Both the position numbers and the translations under genes were made by a program. 64,000 bases of DNA from Lachnospiraceae bacterium (GTDB lineage: Bacteria; Bacillota; Clostridia; Lachnospirales; Lachnospiraceae), in contig JALCRM010000008.1 of NCBI GenBank assembly GCA_022652545.1, positions 1 through 64,000 on the forward strand. The letters run 5' to 3'. Of this stretch, positions 1-9,001 are shown in pieces. The stretch's first letter is position 1, and each line of letters starts with the position of its first letter. The notes beneath the pieces were generated by a model. The model was not told the origin of the DNA, ran no database searches, and was given only the letters and a program-made list of their open reading frames with translations.

Positions 1-167
1 TGGCCGGAAAGACTTGTTTTGTTATTGCACACCGTCTTTCTACGATCCGCAATGCGGATGAGATCCTTGTGGTAAACGGCGGAGATATTGTGGAACAGGG
101 GACACATGCGAGCCTTATGGAAAAAAAAGGCTTTTACTATGACCTTTACATGGCACAGTTTGAATGA
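1..167 (+). CDS. ABC exporter ATP-binding protein, C-terminal end (partial)
   Basis: The gene enters from the left edge and ends at TGA 165-167. The readable frame (from base 3) gives the last 54 residues of an ABC ATPase. The H-loop motif [11 protein letters not shown] is followed by the usual [15 protein letters not shown] strand and a C-terminal helix ending DLYMAQFE. This wording is typical of MsbA/MdlB-type exporters, in which membrane and nucleotide-binding domains are fused. The Walker A, Walker B and membrane parts lie outside the window, so the substrate cannot be judged. A clear terminator follows, separating it from the redox operon. Confidence 0.9.
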   Translation, partial: AGKTCFVIAHRLSTIRNADEILVVNGGDIVEQGTHASLMEKKGFYYDLYMAQFE

Positions 168-215
168 CTGTTCATCCATATAAACCGGATCAGATAATAT
201 AAGGAATTGAGTTTT

Positions 216-256
216 AAAGACATATCCCCTGTTTTCAGGAGATATGTCTTTTTTAT
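216..256 (+). terminator. Rho-independent terminator of the ABC exporter gene
   Basis: An 11-bp perfect stem (AAAGACATATC at 216-226 with GATATGTCTTT at 241-251) encloses a smaller CCTG/CAGG stem and is followed by a T-rich tract to about 257. Confidence 0.85.
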
Positions 257-263
257 TTGCGCG

Positions 264-278
264 ATTCCATTTCGGAAT
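264..278. promoter_or_regulatory. ATTCC-N5-GGAAT palindrome, candidate LysR operator
   Basis: The perfect inverted repeat ATTCC-ATTTC-GGAAT lies about 115 bases upstream of the redox operon. The same arms and spacing occur at 7925-7939, in the array just in front of the LysR gene at 7978, and a near copy sits at 7944-7958. The dyad size and T-N11-A geometry suit a LysR-type regulator. Assignment to that protein is inference. Confidence 0.5.
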
Positions 279-392
279 GATTGTCAGAGGTAATTGAATT
301 GATTAAGAACAGGCCTCACTTCAAAATAAATATAAGCGGAACCGGATCTGTTTATCAACAGGATGAATTATTGGAAAGGTTGGGATCTGATT

Positions 393-2912
393 ATGGAAAT
401 CAGCAATATTTCTGAGGATCTCTGGCACATTGGCGTTTCGGAAGATCATTTACATCTGTTTGAAAACCAGGCACTTACAGAAAACGGGATCATGTACAGC
501 ACATATATTCTTGATGCAGGAGGCGCATATATTCTGATCGGATCGATACCGGAACGATATACGGCTGACTGGATCAGGGCCATCAAAGAAACTGTTGGGA
601 CAGCAGCTGTGAGCACGGCAGTCTTTTTTGGAACGGATGATGACCGCAGCTCCGCACAGGCTGTTCTGAATGAGTACCCGGAGCTTCAAATCATCGCGGG
701 TGCCAATGCAATATTCAAGCTGAAGGACTATGTCGGACGGGATTTTCATTCTGTGGAAATCAGAAGTGCGCGTACACTGGGCATCGGCAGCACAAGGATT
801 TTGTTCCAGCCGCTGCAGGATAAAACTGCCAGTCCGTGTTTATATGTATGCGACAGGCAAAGGGGTTATCTGTTTTCCGCAAATGCCTTCGGCGAAATCG
901 GATCATTCAGTGAAGCGGTGATCAATGCGGACAGGAACAACGAATATGCTTTGGAGGCGGTAAAGCTGTTCCGGTGCGGAGTAATCGAATCAATAGATAA
1001 TAAATCGGATTATTCCGTGAATACATTGATCTCTGACCAGAAAATTTCGATGATCTGCCCGGCATACGGGCCTGCTGTAAAAGGCAGTTCTGATGATCTG
1101 ATCGGTTTTTTTGAGGTCATTCAGGCTGAGAAGAAGGAGAATGTCAGACTGGCTATCGCATATGAGCCGGTCGGATTCACAAGGGAAATTGCTGAGAAGA
1201 TCGCGGCAGGAGTGTCTGAAGAAGGCAGCGTCCGGCCCGATTTAATTGAACTTTCGTCAGTGTCCCGTACAGAAGCAATTGAAAGGCTGAAGGATGCCGA
1301 TGCCTTTCTGTTCGGAGGCACACAGTTACATGGTGACATCAATAAGGGAATTTGGGATATTCTGACTACATTGAGAAAAGGTAACTTAAAAGACAAACCG
1401 GTTTCAATTTTCGGTTCAATGAACGCAGAGTGCGATGCCGCACAAAACCTGAGGCAAAGGCTTCAGCAGCTTGGAACAGCCCCTGTTGACAGAGGATTTA
1501 TGATTCCGGGAAAACCTGCGGAACGAGATCTCAGGAATGCATATGAATACGGATACAACTTCAGATGCATTATAGAAAAAAAGACGAATACGCGCAGGGC
1601 ACATTTGGTGAAGTGCCTGGTCTGCGGGGAAATATTTGATTCTTCGTTAGGTGTTTGTCCCGTTTGCGGTGCCGATCTCAGCTTTTGTGTCCCTGTGGAT
1701 GAGGACGAGATCACTTTTCAGAAACCGACCTTATTGAATTATCTGATTCTCGGCGGCGGTGTTGCGGCTGTCAATGCGGCAGATGCTATACGTCTTCGTG
1801 ACAGCAGTGCCGGTATTGTTATGATCTCGGCAGAGCCGCACCTGCCGATTAATCGGCCGATGCTGACCAAAAACATGGAGGTTTTGGAAGATCCTGACAC
1901 ATTGCTTCTGATCCATGACCGGAAGTGGTATGACGACAGAAAGATCCGCACCATATTAGGAGTAAGGGCTATACAGATCGACACGGAAAGAAAAGAAGTA
2001 ATACTGTCTGATGACCGCATCTTTTCATATGACAAACTTATCTATGCCGTTGGCTCCGAAAGTTTCATCCCGCCGTTTAGCGGTGCTGATCAAAAGGGAG
2101 TTATTACCATACGGCATATTCCGGATGCAGTGCTTTTGCAAAAGAAACTGATGACAGCCCAAAACGTTGTTGTCATAGGCGGCGGCGTCCTTGGACTGGA
2201 GGCGGCATACCAGATATACAGGACGGGTGTGCATCTTACCGTACTGGAAGCCACTCCGCAGTTTGTCGGCCGCCAGGTTGATGAAAAAACAGCCGGACTG
2301 ATTCAAAGCAAAATGGAATCAATGGGGGTAGTGTGCAGGACAGCGGTGAAAATCGCCGCAATTGAAGGAAGCGGGCAGGTCACAGGCGTAAGACTGGATG
2401 ACGGCACTGTATTTCCGGCAGATATTGTGGTTATTTCCTGTGGAAGTCATGCATCCGTTGAACTGGCCAAGGCGGCAGGGCTGGCAGTGGATCGTGCCGT
2501 AGTAGTCGATAAAACAATGCAGACAAGCATAAATGGAATTTATGCCTGCGGAGACTGCGCTCAGTATAACGGGATCAGTTATCAGCTGTGGTCAGAAGCT
2601 GCCGAGCAGGGGAAAACAGCCGGAGCGAATGCTGCAGGGGACTATGTTGAATATCCGGGAGTTCCGGCCGGACTTTCAATGGAGGCATTTACAATCAGTT
2701 TGTTTTCCATTGGAGATGTAGGAAAAAAGGCGGGTCTTACATATAAAAAAGTGGAAATTTCGGATGAGATCACAGGGAGACACGAATGCTACTGGTTCAG
2801 TGAAAATATACTTCGGGGAGCGGCAGTGATCGGAAGCCCGGACAAAACAGGTGATATTCAGAACGCTGTTATGACACATAAGCATTATCAGGAATCAGGG
2901 ACATTGATTTGA
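393..2912 (+). CDS. Flavodiiron-like/rubredoxin/NADH-reductase fusion with a degenerate diiron site
   Basis: An 839-residue multidomain flavoprotein. Residues 1-210 resemble the beta-lactamase-like domain of flavodiiron proteins, about 215-385 the flavodoxin domain, and about 405-430 a rubredoxin knuckle (CLVCGEIF...CPVCG). From about 449 to the end it is a two-dinucleotide FAD/NAD(P)H reductase: FAD loop ILGGGVAA, NAD loop VVIGGGVLGLEAA near 590, and GIYACGDCAQ near 714. In the family, electrons pass from NADH through FAD, rubredoxin iron and FMN to a diiron site reducing O2 or NO. Here the ligand stretch normally HxExDH reads GTDDDR, and the NDAFG aspartate is replaced (ANAFG), so the diiron site looks lost. 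An earlier ATG at 363 has no usable ribosome site; ATG 393 has GGGA seven bases upstream and fits the family start. It leads an operon with the next three genes. Confidence 0.8.
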   Translation: MEISNISEDLWHIGVSEDHLHLFENQALTENGIMYSTYILDAGGAYILIGSIPERYTADWIRAIKETVGTAAVSTAVFFGTDDDRSSAQAVLNEYPELQIIAGANAIFKLKDYVGRDFHSVEIRSARTLGIGSTRILFQPLQDKTASPCLYVCDRQRGYLFSANAFGEIGSFSEAVINADRNNEYALEAVKLFRCGVIESIDNKSDYSVNTLISDQKISMICPAYGPAVKGSSDDLIGFFEVIQAEKKENVRLAIAYEPVGFTREIAEKIAAGVSEEGSVRPDLIELSSVSRTEAIERLKDADAFLFGGTQLHGDINKGIWDILTTLRKGNLKDKPVSIFGSMNAECDAAQNLRQRLQQLGTAPVDRGFMIPGKPAERDLRNAYEYGYNFRCIIEKKTNTRRAHLVKCLVCGEIFDSSLGVCPVCGADLSFCVPVDEDEITFQKPTLLNYLILGGGVAAVNAADAIRLRDSSAGIVMISAEPHLPINRPMLTKNMEVLEDPDTLLLIHDRKWYDDRKIRTILGVRAIQIDTERKEVILSDDRIFSYDKLIYAVGSESFIPPFSGADQKGVITIRHIPDAVLLQKKLMTAQNVVVIGGGVLGLEAAYQIYRTGVHLTVLEATPQFVGRQVDEKTAGLIQSKMESMGVVCRTAVKIAAIEGSGQVTGVRLDDGTVFPADIVVISCGSHASVELAKAAGLAVDRAVVVDKTMQTSINGIYACGDCAQYNGISYQLWSEAAEQGKTAGANAAGDYVEYPGVPAGLSMEAFTISLFSIGDVGKKAGLTYKKVEISDEITGRHECYWFSENILRGAAVIGSPDKTGDIQNAVMTHKHYQESGTLI

Positions 2913-2979
2913 AAAGCGTGAGTTGCGGAAAGCGTGTTTCAGCCATACCGGATATGGAACAGATAATGGAGGATTGATC

Positions 2980-4818
2980 ATGAACGGAACTGTAATGAAA
3001 GCGCGTGTGCGGGAACTTCCGGGACCTATGGAGGCAGCATGTCCGTATGAACAGAGGTATTCATGCGATGTGGCAGTCATCGGGTGCGGTTTTGCAGGTT
3101 TAAATGCGGCGGTAACTGCGAAAGAAAACGGACAGTCGGTACTGGTCATTGATAAAGGACGTCCGGGATATTCGGGGCTGTCGCCCTGGCCGAGCAGTTT
3201 CCGCTGGTTTGATCCTGCAAGGGATGATGCGGAAGCCTGCAGAAATGTAATTATGAAGGGCGGCGAATATATAGCCAATCTGGATTGGTATAACATCTGG
3301 ATCAAAGAGTCAAAGAACATATATGAACGTCTGACAGAGTGGAAGATCCTGGCACAGTTTCCAAAGGCTTCCGAAGCAGGCGACTTTTTTGAACGGGAGG
3401 ATTTTGTCGGATACAGAGAGACGTTTGACAAATTCGATCGGCACCAAAGATGGACAGCTGTACTAAGGCAAAACGGGATACCGTATTTGGAACATACAAT
3501 GGTTTTTAAGCTTTTGTATAAGGACGGGAAAGTGAATGGCGTTGCCGGCTTTCACGTTCCCAGTGGGCAGTCTATCCTGGTTCAGGCAAAAGCGGTTGTG
3601 CTTGCAACGGGAGGAGGATGCTACAAGCCGACAGGATTTCCCGTCGGCGGTGATACTTTTGACGGGGAGTATATGTGTTATAAACTGGGTCTTCCGATTT
3701 CCGGTAAGGAATTCGAAGATTTCCACGGCAGTTCTTCTGTTGCTCCGGGCAGTGCTTTCTGGGTCAATAACTGGACATATCTGGAAAACATATGGCTTTG
3801 CGGCGGAGATATGCAAAAGGAAGACGTTCAGACTTATGTAAAAAGCAAGGGAATGGCAATGGTAATGAAACGTGTAAAGAGTGCAGCAGACGGTCTCCCT
3901 GTTGTTGATGGTTCGGAAATACAGTCAATTGCAGAAGCACCTTATACAAGGCGAGGAGCGTCCGTTCATTATGGCATGGATGGCGAGGAAATCCGTTCCG
4001 GGAAAATGAATGATGATATGCCTGCCGCGGACAGTTTTGGCGCAGCCGTCGGTATGTGTTCTCATCTTGCATCCGGCGTATTCTGCGGTTTGGATGATTT
4101 CAGCGGAAGCACGGGACTGGATGGGCTTTTCGTTGCAGGGGACGGTATACATTCGACCTCTGTTGCCGGCGCAGGCTATCCGTGCGGCGTGGGATTTACT
4201 TCCTGCTTCTGTTCAATTGACGGAGATCATGCAGGAAAAGCGGCTGCTGTGTATGCGTCAAAATCGGATATGCCGGAGATTACAGAAGATCAGATCAGCA
4301 CTTCGCTGAAAGAGATTTCTGAACCGATGAACAGAGAAAAAGGGATCGATCCCAATTGGGCATGTGATGTATTGCAGTCGATCATGGCACCATACTGGGT
4401 ATTGATAACCAAAAGTGAACCTGTTCTGAAGGCAGCGCTGACACAGATCGAATTTATGCGGGACAATGTCGTTCCAAATCTGATTGCACGCACGGGACAT
4501 GAACTGCGTCTCTGTCTGGAAATGAAACATAAGGTGCTTTCAGCAGAAATGAAATTGCGGGCAAGTCTGGCACGTAAAGAGAGCAGGGGAAATACCTATC
4601 GTACGGATTATCCATACCGTGATGATAAGAATTTTCTTTGCTACATCACATTGACCATGGATCCGGACGGGAAGATGACTTTACGCAAAGTTCCCGTCAA
4701 AGAATCCTGGACCGGTGATACAGCAGAACAATATAACAAACGGTACATTTATTACTTCCCCGGAGAAGCAGAGGCGGTCGGATTTGAAGAACAGAAGCCG
4801 GAGAAGGGAAGGAGGTAA
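2980..4818 (+). CDS. Fumarate reductase/APS reductase-like FAD flavoprotein subunit
   Basis: A 612-residue flavoprotein of the SdhA/FrdA/AprA superfamily. The FAD-binding GCGFAGLNAA loop is near residue 31, a second FAD region is VLATGGG, GLFVAGDGI lies towards the middle, and the C-terminal helical domain ends with the family-typical ESRGNTYRTDYPYRDDKN. Family members move electrons between a bound ferredoxin-type subunit and a small oxidised or reduced substrate. The next gene encodes such a subunit three bases downstream, so the pair is laid out like AprA/AprB. No sulfate adenylyltransferase gene is present here, so the substrate is left open. ATG 2980 has GGAGGA six bases upstream; an ATG-less extension to 2923 lacks one. 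Confidence 0.8.
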   Translation: MNGTVMKARVRELPGPMEAACPYEQRYSCDVAVIGCGFAGLNAAVTAKENGQSVLVIDKGRPGYSGLSPWPSSFRWFDPARDDAEACRNVIMKGGEYIANLDWYNIWIKESKNIYERLTEWKILAQFPKASEAGDFFEREDFVGYRETFDKFDRHQRWTAVLRQNGIPYLEHTMVFKLLYKDGKVNGVAGFHVPSGQSILVQAKAVVLATGGGCYKPTGFPVGGDTFDGEYMCYKLGLPISGKEFEDFHGSSSVAPGSAFWVNNWTYLENIWLCGGDMQKEDVQTYVKSKGMAMVMKRVKSAADGLPVVDGSEIQSIAEAPYTRRGASVHYGMDGEEIRSGKMNDDMPAADSFGAAVGMCSHLASGVFCGLDDFSGSTGLDGLFVAGDGIHSTSVAGAGYPCGVGFTSCFCSIDGDHAGKAAAVYASKSDMPEITEDQISTSLKEISEPMNREKGIDPNWACDVLQSIMAPYWVLITKSEPVLKAALTQIEFMRDNVVPNLIARTGHELRLCLEMKHKVLSAEMKLRASLARKESRGNTYRTDYPYRDDKNFLCYITLTMDPDGKMTLRKVPVKESWTGDTAEQYNKRYIYYFPGEAEAVGFEEQKPEKGRR

Positions 4819-4821
4819 CAT

Positions 4822-5124
4822 ATGAGCGTAGTGAGAATTGACATTAATAAATGCATCGGCTGTGAAAACTGCGTCAATATCTGTCCCATGGATGTTTTCT
4901 ATTTTGATCGCACTGCACATAAATCAGTTATGCGCTATCCGGAAAACTGTCAGAGCTGTGGACAGTGCTATATGAATTGCAAAGGACGTTCCCTCGGCAT
5001 GACAAACGATATATTCGGATATCCGCTGGTATCGACAAGAGGGCTCTCTGAATCTGAAATGAACCGGATCGTGGTCACGGAAAACGGCACCTTCGGGGAA
5101 ATTTCAAAAGGCATGCTTCCGTAA
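4822..5124 (+). CDS. Ferredoxin-type subunit with two [4Fe-4S] clusters
   Basis: A 100-residue protein with two cluster motifs, CIGCENCVNICP near residue 11 and CQSCGQCYMNC near residue 45. It starts three bases after the preceding flavoprotein gene behind a strong AGGAGG site, so the two products are probably made together and form a complex. The second motif lacks the usual proline after its last cysteine, as in AprB-like subunits. It likely carries electrons to or from the flavoprotein FAD, perhaps exchanging with the rubredoxin-containing fusion protein. It is shorter than typical AprB (about 150 residues). Confidence 0.85.
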   Translation: MSVVRIDINKCIGCENCVNICPMDVFYFDRTAHKSVMRYPENCQSCGQCYMNCKGRSLGMTNDIFGYPLVSTRGLSESEMNRIVVTENGTFGEISKGMLP

Positions 5125-5167
5125 ATTCAAACAAATTCTGATAATGTAAATAACAGGAGTGGTTGAT

Positions 5168-5674
5168 ATGCCCAAAACGACTTTTCAAAGGTTTATATTT
5201 ACCTGCTTTGGCGTACTTTTTATGGCGACGACCATGGCGTTCTTTAATAAGTATATTGTGATGGATCCGAAGTTCGGGCAGGACATGACATCAGCGGCAA
5301 AATATGCCGCACTGTGGAAGGCAACCGGAATTGCCTTTTCCCAGAAGGCACCGCTGGCTTTCATCCTGCAGTTTTTTATTGTCCAGAAATTTGCCGGCAA
5401 ACAGACGGCCAAGTTTCATCCGGATAATGTCGTGCTGGGGTACATGATCCGTACAGCGTTCAGCGTTATGATCATGTGCCCGATCATGAGCCTGTATTCA
5501 AATCTTTTTATTGCGGTGCAGTATCACTGGAGCTTTCTGGATCTTCTCTACAATTGGATCCCAAAAATGGTGATCAACGGTTTTTTTGCCTATGGCATTC
5601 AGATGCTGGTGTTGCAGCCGGTTAACCGTGCTGTTTTCAGAACACTTTTCAGAAGACAGCTGCAGAAGGCGTAG
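5168..5674 (+). CDS. Small membrane protein, DUF2798-like
   Basis: A 168-residue protein with about four hydrophobic segments arranged as two similar halves, each with an aromatic-rich helix and a conserved proline (APLAFILQF and NWIPKMVING), which is the DUF2798 layout as I remember it. No catalytic motif is visible. It follows the ferredoxin gene by 43 bases with AGGAG eight bases before ATG 5168, so it is probably in the same operon. It may anchor the redox proteins to the membrane or transport a substrate; neither is shown. A GTG nine bases earlier sits inside the ribosome site and is unlikely as start. Confidence 0.65.
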   Translation: MPKTTFQRFIFTCFGVLFMATTMAFFNKYIVMDPKFGQDMTSAAKYAALWKATGIAFSQKAPLAFILQFFIVQKFAGKQTAKFHPDNVVLGYMIRTAFSVMIMCPIMSLYSNLFIAVQYHWSFLDLLYNWIPKMVINGFFAYGIQMLVLQPVNRAVFRTLFRRQLQKA

Positions 5675-5891
5675 TCGGGTCTTTTGTACGGTCTTATGAA
5701 AGAAATTGCGGATATTGCCGGATGGAACAGATACTGAACAATAAAAAAGACAAGAATGTGTTCGGTACTTACAATCAATGGCTTTGTATCCTGTGTCGCG
5801 ACAGTATTGGATCTCACTTTTTGATTTCAGGAAAATGGAAAACCAACGAATATATCACCGGGAAGAGACGGATCGATAATGAAAACGGCAT

Positions 5892-6761
5892 TTAGGGATG
5901 CAGTTTTATCAGATAATCCGAAAAGGCTTTTGTGGCAGATGATATTTTATGGTCCTTGAGATATACCATGTAAATCGCAAGATTTATATCCGGCTCAAAC
6001 GGCTTGATCATACAGTGCTCCAAACGGAAGTGCTCAGCAGCCCTCCTGGTAAGAACGGCAATGCCCAGATCCTTTGAAAGCAGTTCATTCAGGACATCCG
6101 CTTTATCTACACGGAAGGAAATATGAAAATCCAGACTGCTCCTTTCGATCAACGGCTGCAGCAGAGAATTGTCTTCTGAAAACAGAATGAGAGGTTCTTT
6201 ATGAAGCTGTGGAAGGGTGATATTCTTCGCCGCTGCGAGGACGTGTCTTTCGGGGATCACTGCAACAAGCTGATCTTCGGCATACAGTCTTTTCTCAAAA
6301 GAAAGTTCGGTGGAATCCCAATCGCTTGTCAGAATAAAGTCGACCTTTTTTTGCTGCAGCCAGGAGAACAACTGCTGACAGTTGCCCTGCAGAAAAGTGT
6401 ATTGATATTCGGGATGCAGTTTTGCAAAACCCGAGAAAAATTTCAGAAAGGTATACAGTGTAACGACAGGAACATAGCCAATGACAATTTTTTTGATCAG
6501 AGGAAGTTTATTTAACAGATCAGCGGTATATTCCTGTTCAATATCGGTAAGCCTGACGGCGTAAGGAAGAAAACGCTGACCGAATTCGGAGAGCTGTACG
6601 CTGCGATTTGTGCGGATAAACAGTTCATTGCCAAGCTCTGCTTCCATAGACTGGATGTGCTTGGACAGCGTTGGCTGTGAGATATAGAGTACATCAGCGG
6701 CTTCCTGGAACTGCAGGAGCTGCGACAGTACTACAAATTCGTGCAGGTACTTTAAGTTCAT
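5892..6761 (-). CDS. LysR-family transcriptional regulator
   Basis: A 289-residue protein with an N-terminal winged helix-turn-helix (FQEAADVLYISQPTLSKHIQSME is its recognition region, quoted here only as a landmark: ISQPTLSKHI) and a C-terminal effector-binding domain. It is transcribed away from the membrane-protein gene at 6931 and convergently to the redox operon, which ends 217 bases away. ATG 6761 is preferred over GTG 6767 because GGTGAG lies about five bases before it. A well-formed promoter lies at 6804-6832. The target genes are unknown; the redox operon or the divergent gene are the nearest candidates. Confidence 0.85.
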   Translation of the reverse strand: MNLKYLHEFVVLSQLLQFQEAADVLYISQPTLSKHIQSMEAELGNELFIRTNRSVQLSEFGQRFLPYAVRLTDIEQEYTADLLNKLPLIKKIVIGYVPVVTLYTFLKFFSGFAKLHPEYQYTFLQGNCQQLFSWLQQKKVDFILTSDWDSTELSFEKRLYAEDQLVAVIPERHVLAAAKNITLPQLHKEPLILFSEDNSLLQPLIERSSLDFHISFRVDKADVLNELLSKDLGIAVLTRRAAEHFRLEHCMIKPFEPDINLAIYMVYLKDHKISSATKAFSDYLIKLHP

Positions 6762-6803
6762 GGACACTCACCCATATTCGGAAGTAAATCATAGAGAGGC
6801 ATC

Positions 6804-6832
6804 TTTATAAATTACCTTATCTGCCTTCTCAA
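6804..6832 (-). promoter_or_regulatory. Sigma-70-type promoter of the LysR gene
   Basis: On the minus strand TTGAGA (6827-6832) and TATAAA (6804-6809) are separated by exactly 17 bases, about 45 bases upstream of the LysR start codon. Confidence 0.6.
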
Positions 6833-6930
6833 AAAGCGATAGTATAATTTTAGCATGATTTTCAAAAGGTATACAAAGGAACCGGTAACTTCCGGACGCA
6901 ATATCGGACATATAAAAGCGGAGAAAAGCT

Positions 6931-7590
6931 ATGGGATTATATGGGGATGAACGCAAGAACGGAAAATTAAGCGGTTTTCTCAATAGGGATAGGCCGGAAA
7001 AATCATGGCATAGTTCATATTATCATCGCTTCTTTGAAGGGTATTCTGAGGTAAAACAGAAGGATGAAAAAGGCCATGAAGTGATATTGCGGATATATAC
7101 TGCGGATTATTTTCAACAGGATATCACAGACAGGCAGAGGATGATCCTGCGAATACAATATGTATTTGCCTGTATTTGCGCTGCCGCATGCTTCATCGGC
7201 GGTCTGATCACAAATGTTAAGAGCAATACAGTAACATGGATTGCCTTTCTCGGTGTCGTTCCGGTCATAGGCTTGATCATGCTGGCTGCTGCTTTGGCAG
7301 AATATCTTTTAGCTCCGAAAAAAATGAAACTGTATACCAAAAAATCTTCATCAGATGCCATGCAGACGGCGCTTCTTGTCAGTATGTTCGGGCTGCTGTC
7401 CTGTGCCGTATGCAAGATGATATATATGCTGATGGAAAACAGGAACGATGCATTTAATGAATCGATCAGCGCAGGTCTGCTTGTAATTGCATTTCTGATA
7501 CTTTTCAGCATGTATAAAAAGGAAAAGAGTATTCATTACACTGTCATACATAATGACACTGAAATTCCGGAGAACAGTTCTATGATGTAA
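6931..7590 (+). CDS. Membrane protein of unknown function
   Basis: A 219-residue protein I do not recognise. It has a charged soluble N-terminus of about 70 residues, then four predicted membrane helices (around 75-95, 102-122, 145-165 and 180-195) and a short charged tail. GGAGAA lies just upstream of the ATG, and a strong terminator follows 30 bases after the stop, so it appears to be transcribed alone. It is divergent from the LysR gene at 5892-6761, which could control it. Confidence 0.6.
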   Translation: MGLYGDERKNGKLSGFLNRDRPEKSWHSSYYHRFFEGYSEVKQKDEKGHEVILRIYTADYFQQDITDRQRMILRIQYVFACICAAACFIGGLITNVKSNTVTWIAFLGVVPVIGLIMLAAALAEYLLAPKKMKLYTKKSSSDAMQTALLVSMFGLLSCAVCKMIYMLMENRNDAFNESISAGLLVIAFLILFSMYKKEKSIHYTVIHNDTEIPENSSMM

Positions 7591-7621
7591 TAGCAGAGCA
7601 GATGCAGAAATTTGTTGAAGC

Positions 7622-7658
7622 AGGCATATCCCCGGCTGCACAGGGATATGCCTTTTTT
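7622..7658 (+). terminator. Rho-independent terminator
   Basis: AGGCATATCCC (7622-7632) pairs with GGGATATGCC (7643-7652) and runs directly into six T residues. It ends the membrane-protein gene at 6931-7590. Confidence 0.9.
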
Positions 7659-7915
7659 AACTGTTTCATTCTGGCATAAATGCGGAATGCATTTGAACTG
7701 CTCCCGGCATCATTCCCAAATGAAATAGACACAGGAAATAACATATATAGAAAAGAACGATTTTATTTTCTGCACGCATCCTAATACAATGGCAATATAG
7801 AGAAACGGGAAGCTGAATTCAAAGAAAATATAGCGAAAATGTTAACTTTTTATTATAAAGCCATCCGCAAGATGTGAAATATTTTGTAAAATAGCACAAG
7901 AAGATATTCACTCCG
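7659..7915. other. AT-rich intergenic stretch, presumably promoter-bearing
   Basis: This is the bulk of the 387-base gap between the membrane-protein gene and the next LysR gene. It is AT-rich and has no credible coding frame. The promoter of the long transport operon should lie here, but I cannot pick a convincing -35/-10 pair. Confidence 0.4.
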
Positions 7916-7958
7916 GGAATATCTATTCCAATACGGAATCACTATTCCAAAACAGAAT
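7916..7958. promoter_or_regulatory. 19-bp repeat array of ATTCC/GGAAT half-sites (operator)
   Basis: Two direct 19-bp units (7916-7934 and 7935-7953), each beginning GGAAT-N4-ATTCC, are followed by a partial third (AGAAT, 7954-7958). The array therefore contains ATTCC-N5-GGAAT dyads at 7925-7939 and, imperfectly, at 7944-7958. It ends 19 bases before the LysR start codon, where an autoregulatory operator would sit. Confidence 0.6.
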
Positions 7959-7977
7959 ATCAGTGCAGGAGGCGGAG

Positions 7978-8976
7978 ATGGCAGTCAACTTTGAATATTA
8001 CAAGGTTTTCTATTACATAGGCTTATATAAGAACATTACGAGAGCGGCAAATGAACTTTGCCTGAGCCAGCCGACGGTAACAAAAGAGGTTCATAAGTTT
8101 GAAGAAGAGATCGGGTGCAAGCTGTTTCAAAGAACTTCCAAAGGAATTTGTCTCAGCGCGGAGGGAAACTATCTGTTCCAGAAGATCAGCCCGGCGGTAG
8201 AGATCCTTCTTAACGCCGAAAGAGAAATGAATAATATAGCCAAGCTTGGAGAGGGCATTGTCGGGATCGGGATCGATAAGGACGTAACGGGTTACATTAT
8301 CCGAAACAAGCTTGATGAGTTCCAGAGAAATTACCCGAGTATCCATCTGGAAATGTCACAGGCACCACGCCACATGCTGGAGGCACAGTTGCTGCGTAAA
8401 CTGCTGGATGTTGCATTTCTGCTCCATCCGGCATACAGAGAACCTTTTACATCCAGCGAGTTCAAAAAGATCGGAAGCCATCCGTCATTTATATGGAAAC
8501 CGGATGTGAATATATACCGATTGACCATCTGTGAGGATGTTCTGGTTGCCGGAGGCGATTATCGCGAGATCGCTGCAAAGCAGACAGTACAGGGAAAGGA
8601 TTTATATCATATTCCGTTGATCTACCAGACAGAAGATAAGCGAACGGATTCAGAATACTACATTAAGCTGCTCCGGGAAGGCGGGAAAACCAGACCGTCG
8701 GACTATCTGAATAACGATGAGGCATCTGCCATTCGGATGCTGAAAGACGGATTCGGTATCGGTGTAGTATGCAGGATGGCTGTTCAGGAAGAACTGCGGA
8801 ATGGGTCGCTTAAGGAAATCCACCTGAGTGAGCCCCTGATGAAAAATGAACTCCTTATGCTGTACAGTCGTGACAGTTCACCCAATATTCAGGGTCAGAT
8901 CCTGATCAGTCGTTTCTTAAATGACCCGGATTTTGCTATAGAACCAATAGAAACAGAGCAGTATTTCAAACAATAG
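7978..8976 (+). CDS. LysR-family transcriptional regulator
   Basis: A 332-residue LysR-type protein with an N-terminal winged helix-turn-helix (ITRAANELCLSQPTVTKEV) and a periplasmic-binding-protein-like effector domain, a little longer than the ~300 typical of the family. ATG 7978 has AGGAGG five bases upstream; the earlier GTG at 7963 overlaps the operator region and has no such site. It is the first gene of the long forward operon, only 25 bases before the binding-protein gene. It probably senses the imported compound and acts at the array at 7916-7958. The related palindrome at 264-278 suggests a wider regulon. Confidence 0.88.
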   Translation: MAVNFEYYKVFYYIGLYKNITRAANELCLSQPTVTKEVHKFEEEIGCKLFQRTSKGICLSAEGNYLFQKISPAVEILLNAEREMNNIAKLGEGIVGIGIDKDVTGYIIRNKLDEFQRNYPSIHLEMSQAPRHMLEAQLLRKLLDVAFLLHPAYREPFTSSEFKKIGSHPSFIWKPDVNIYRLTICEDVLVAGGDYREIAAKQTVQGKDLYHIPLIYQTEDKRTDSEYYIKLLREGGKTRPSDYLNNDEASAIRMLKDGFGIGVVCRMAVQEELRNGSLKEIHLSEPLMKNELLMLYSRDSSPNIQGQILISRFLNDPDFAIEPIETEQYFKQ

Positions 8977-9001
8977 TTTTTCTATTATCAGGGAGGCAAA
9001 T

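Noticed and set aside
2980-5124. True dissimilatory APS reductase (aprAB)
   Set aside because: The layout is similar, but the ferredoxin subunit is short and no sulfate adenylyltransferase, sulfite reductase or Qmo genes are visible. Only a superfamily-level call is justified.
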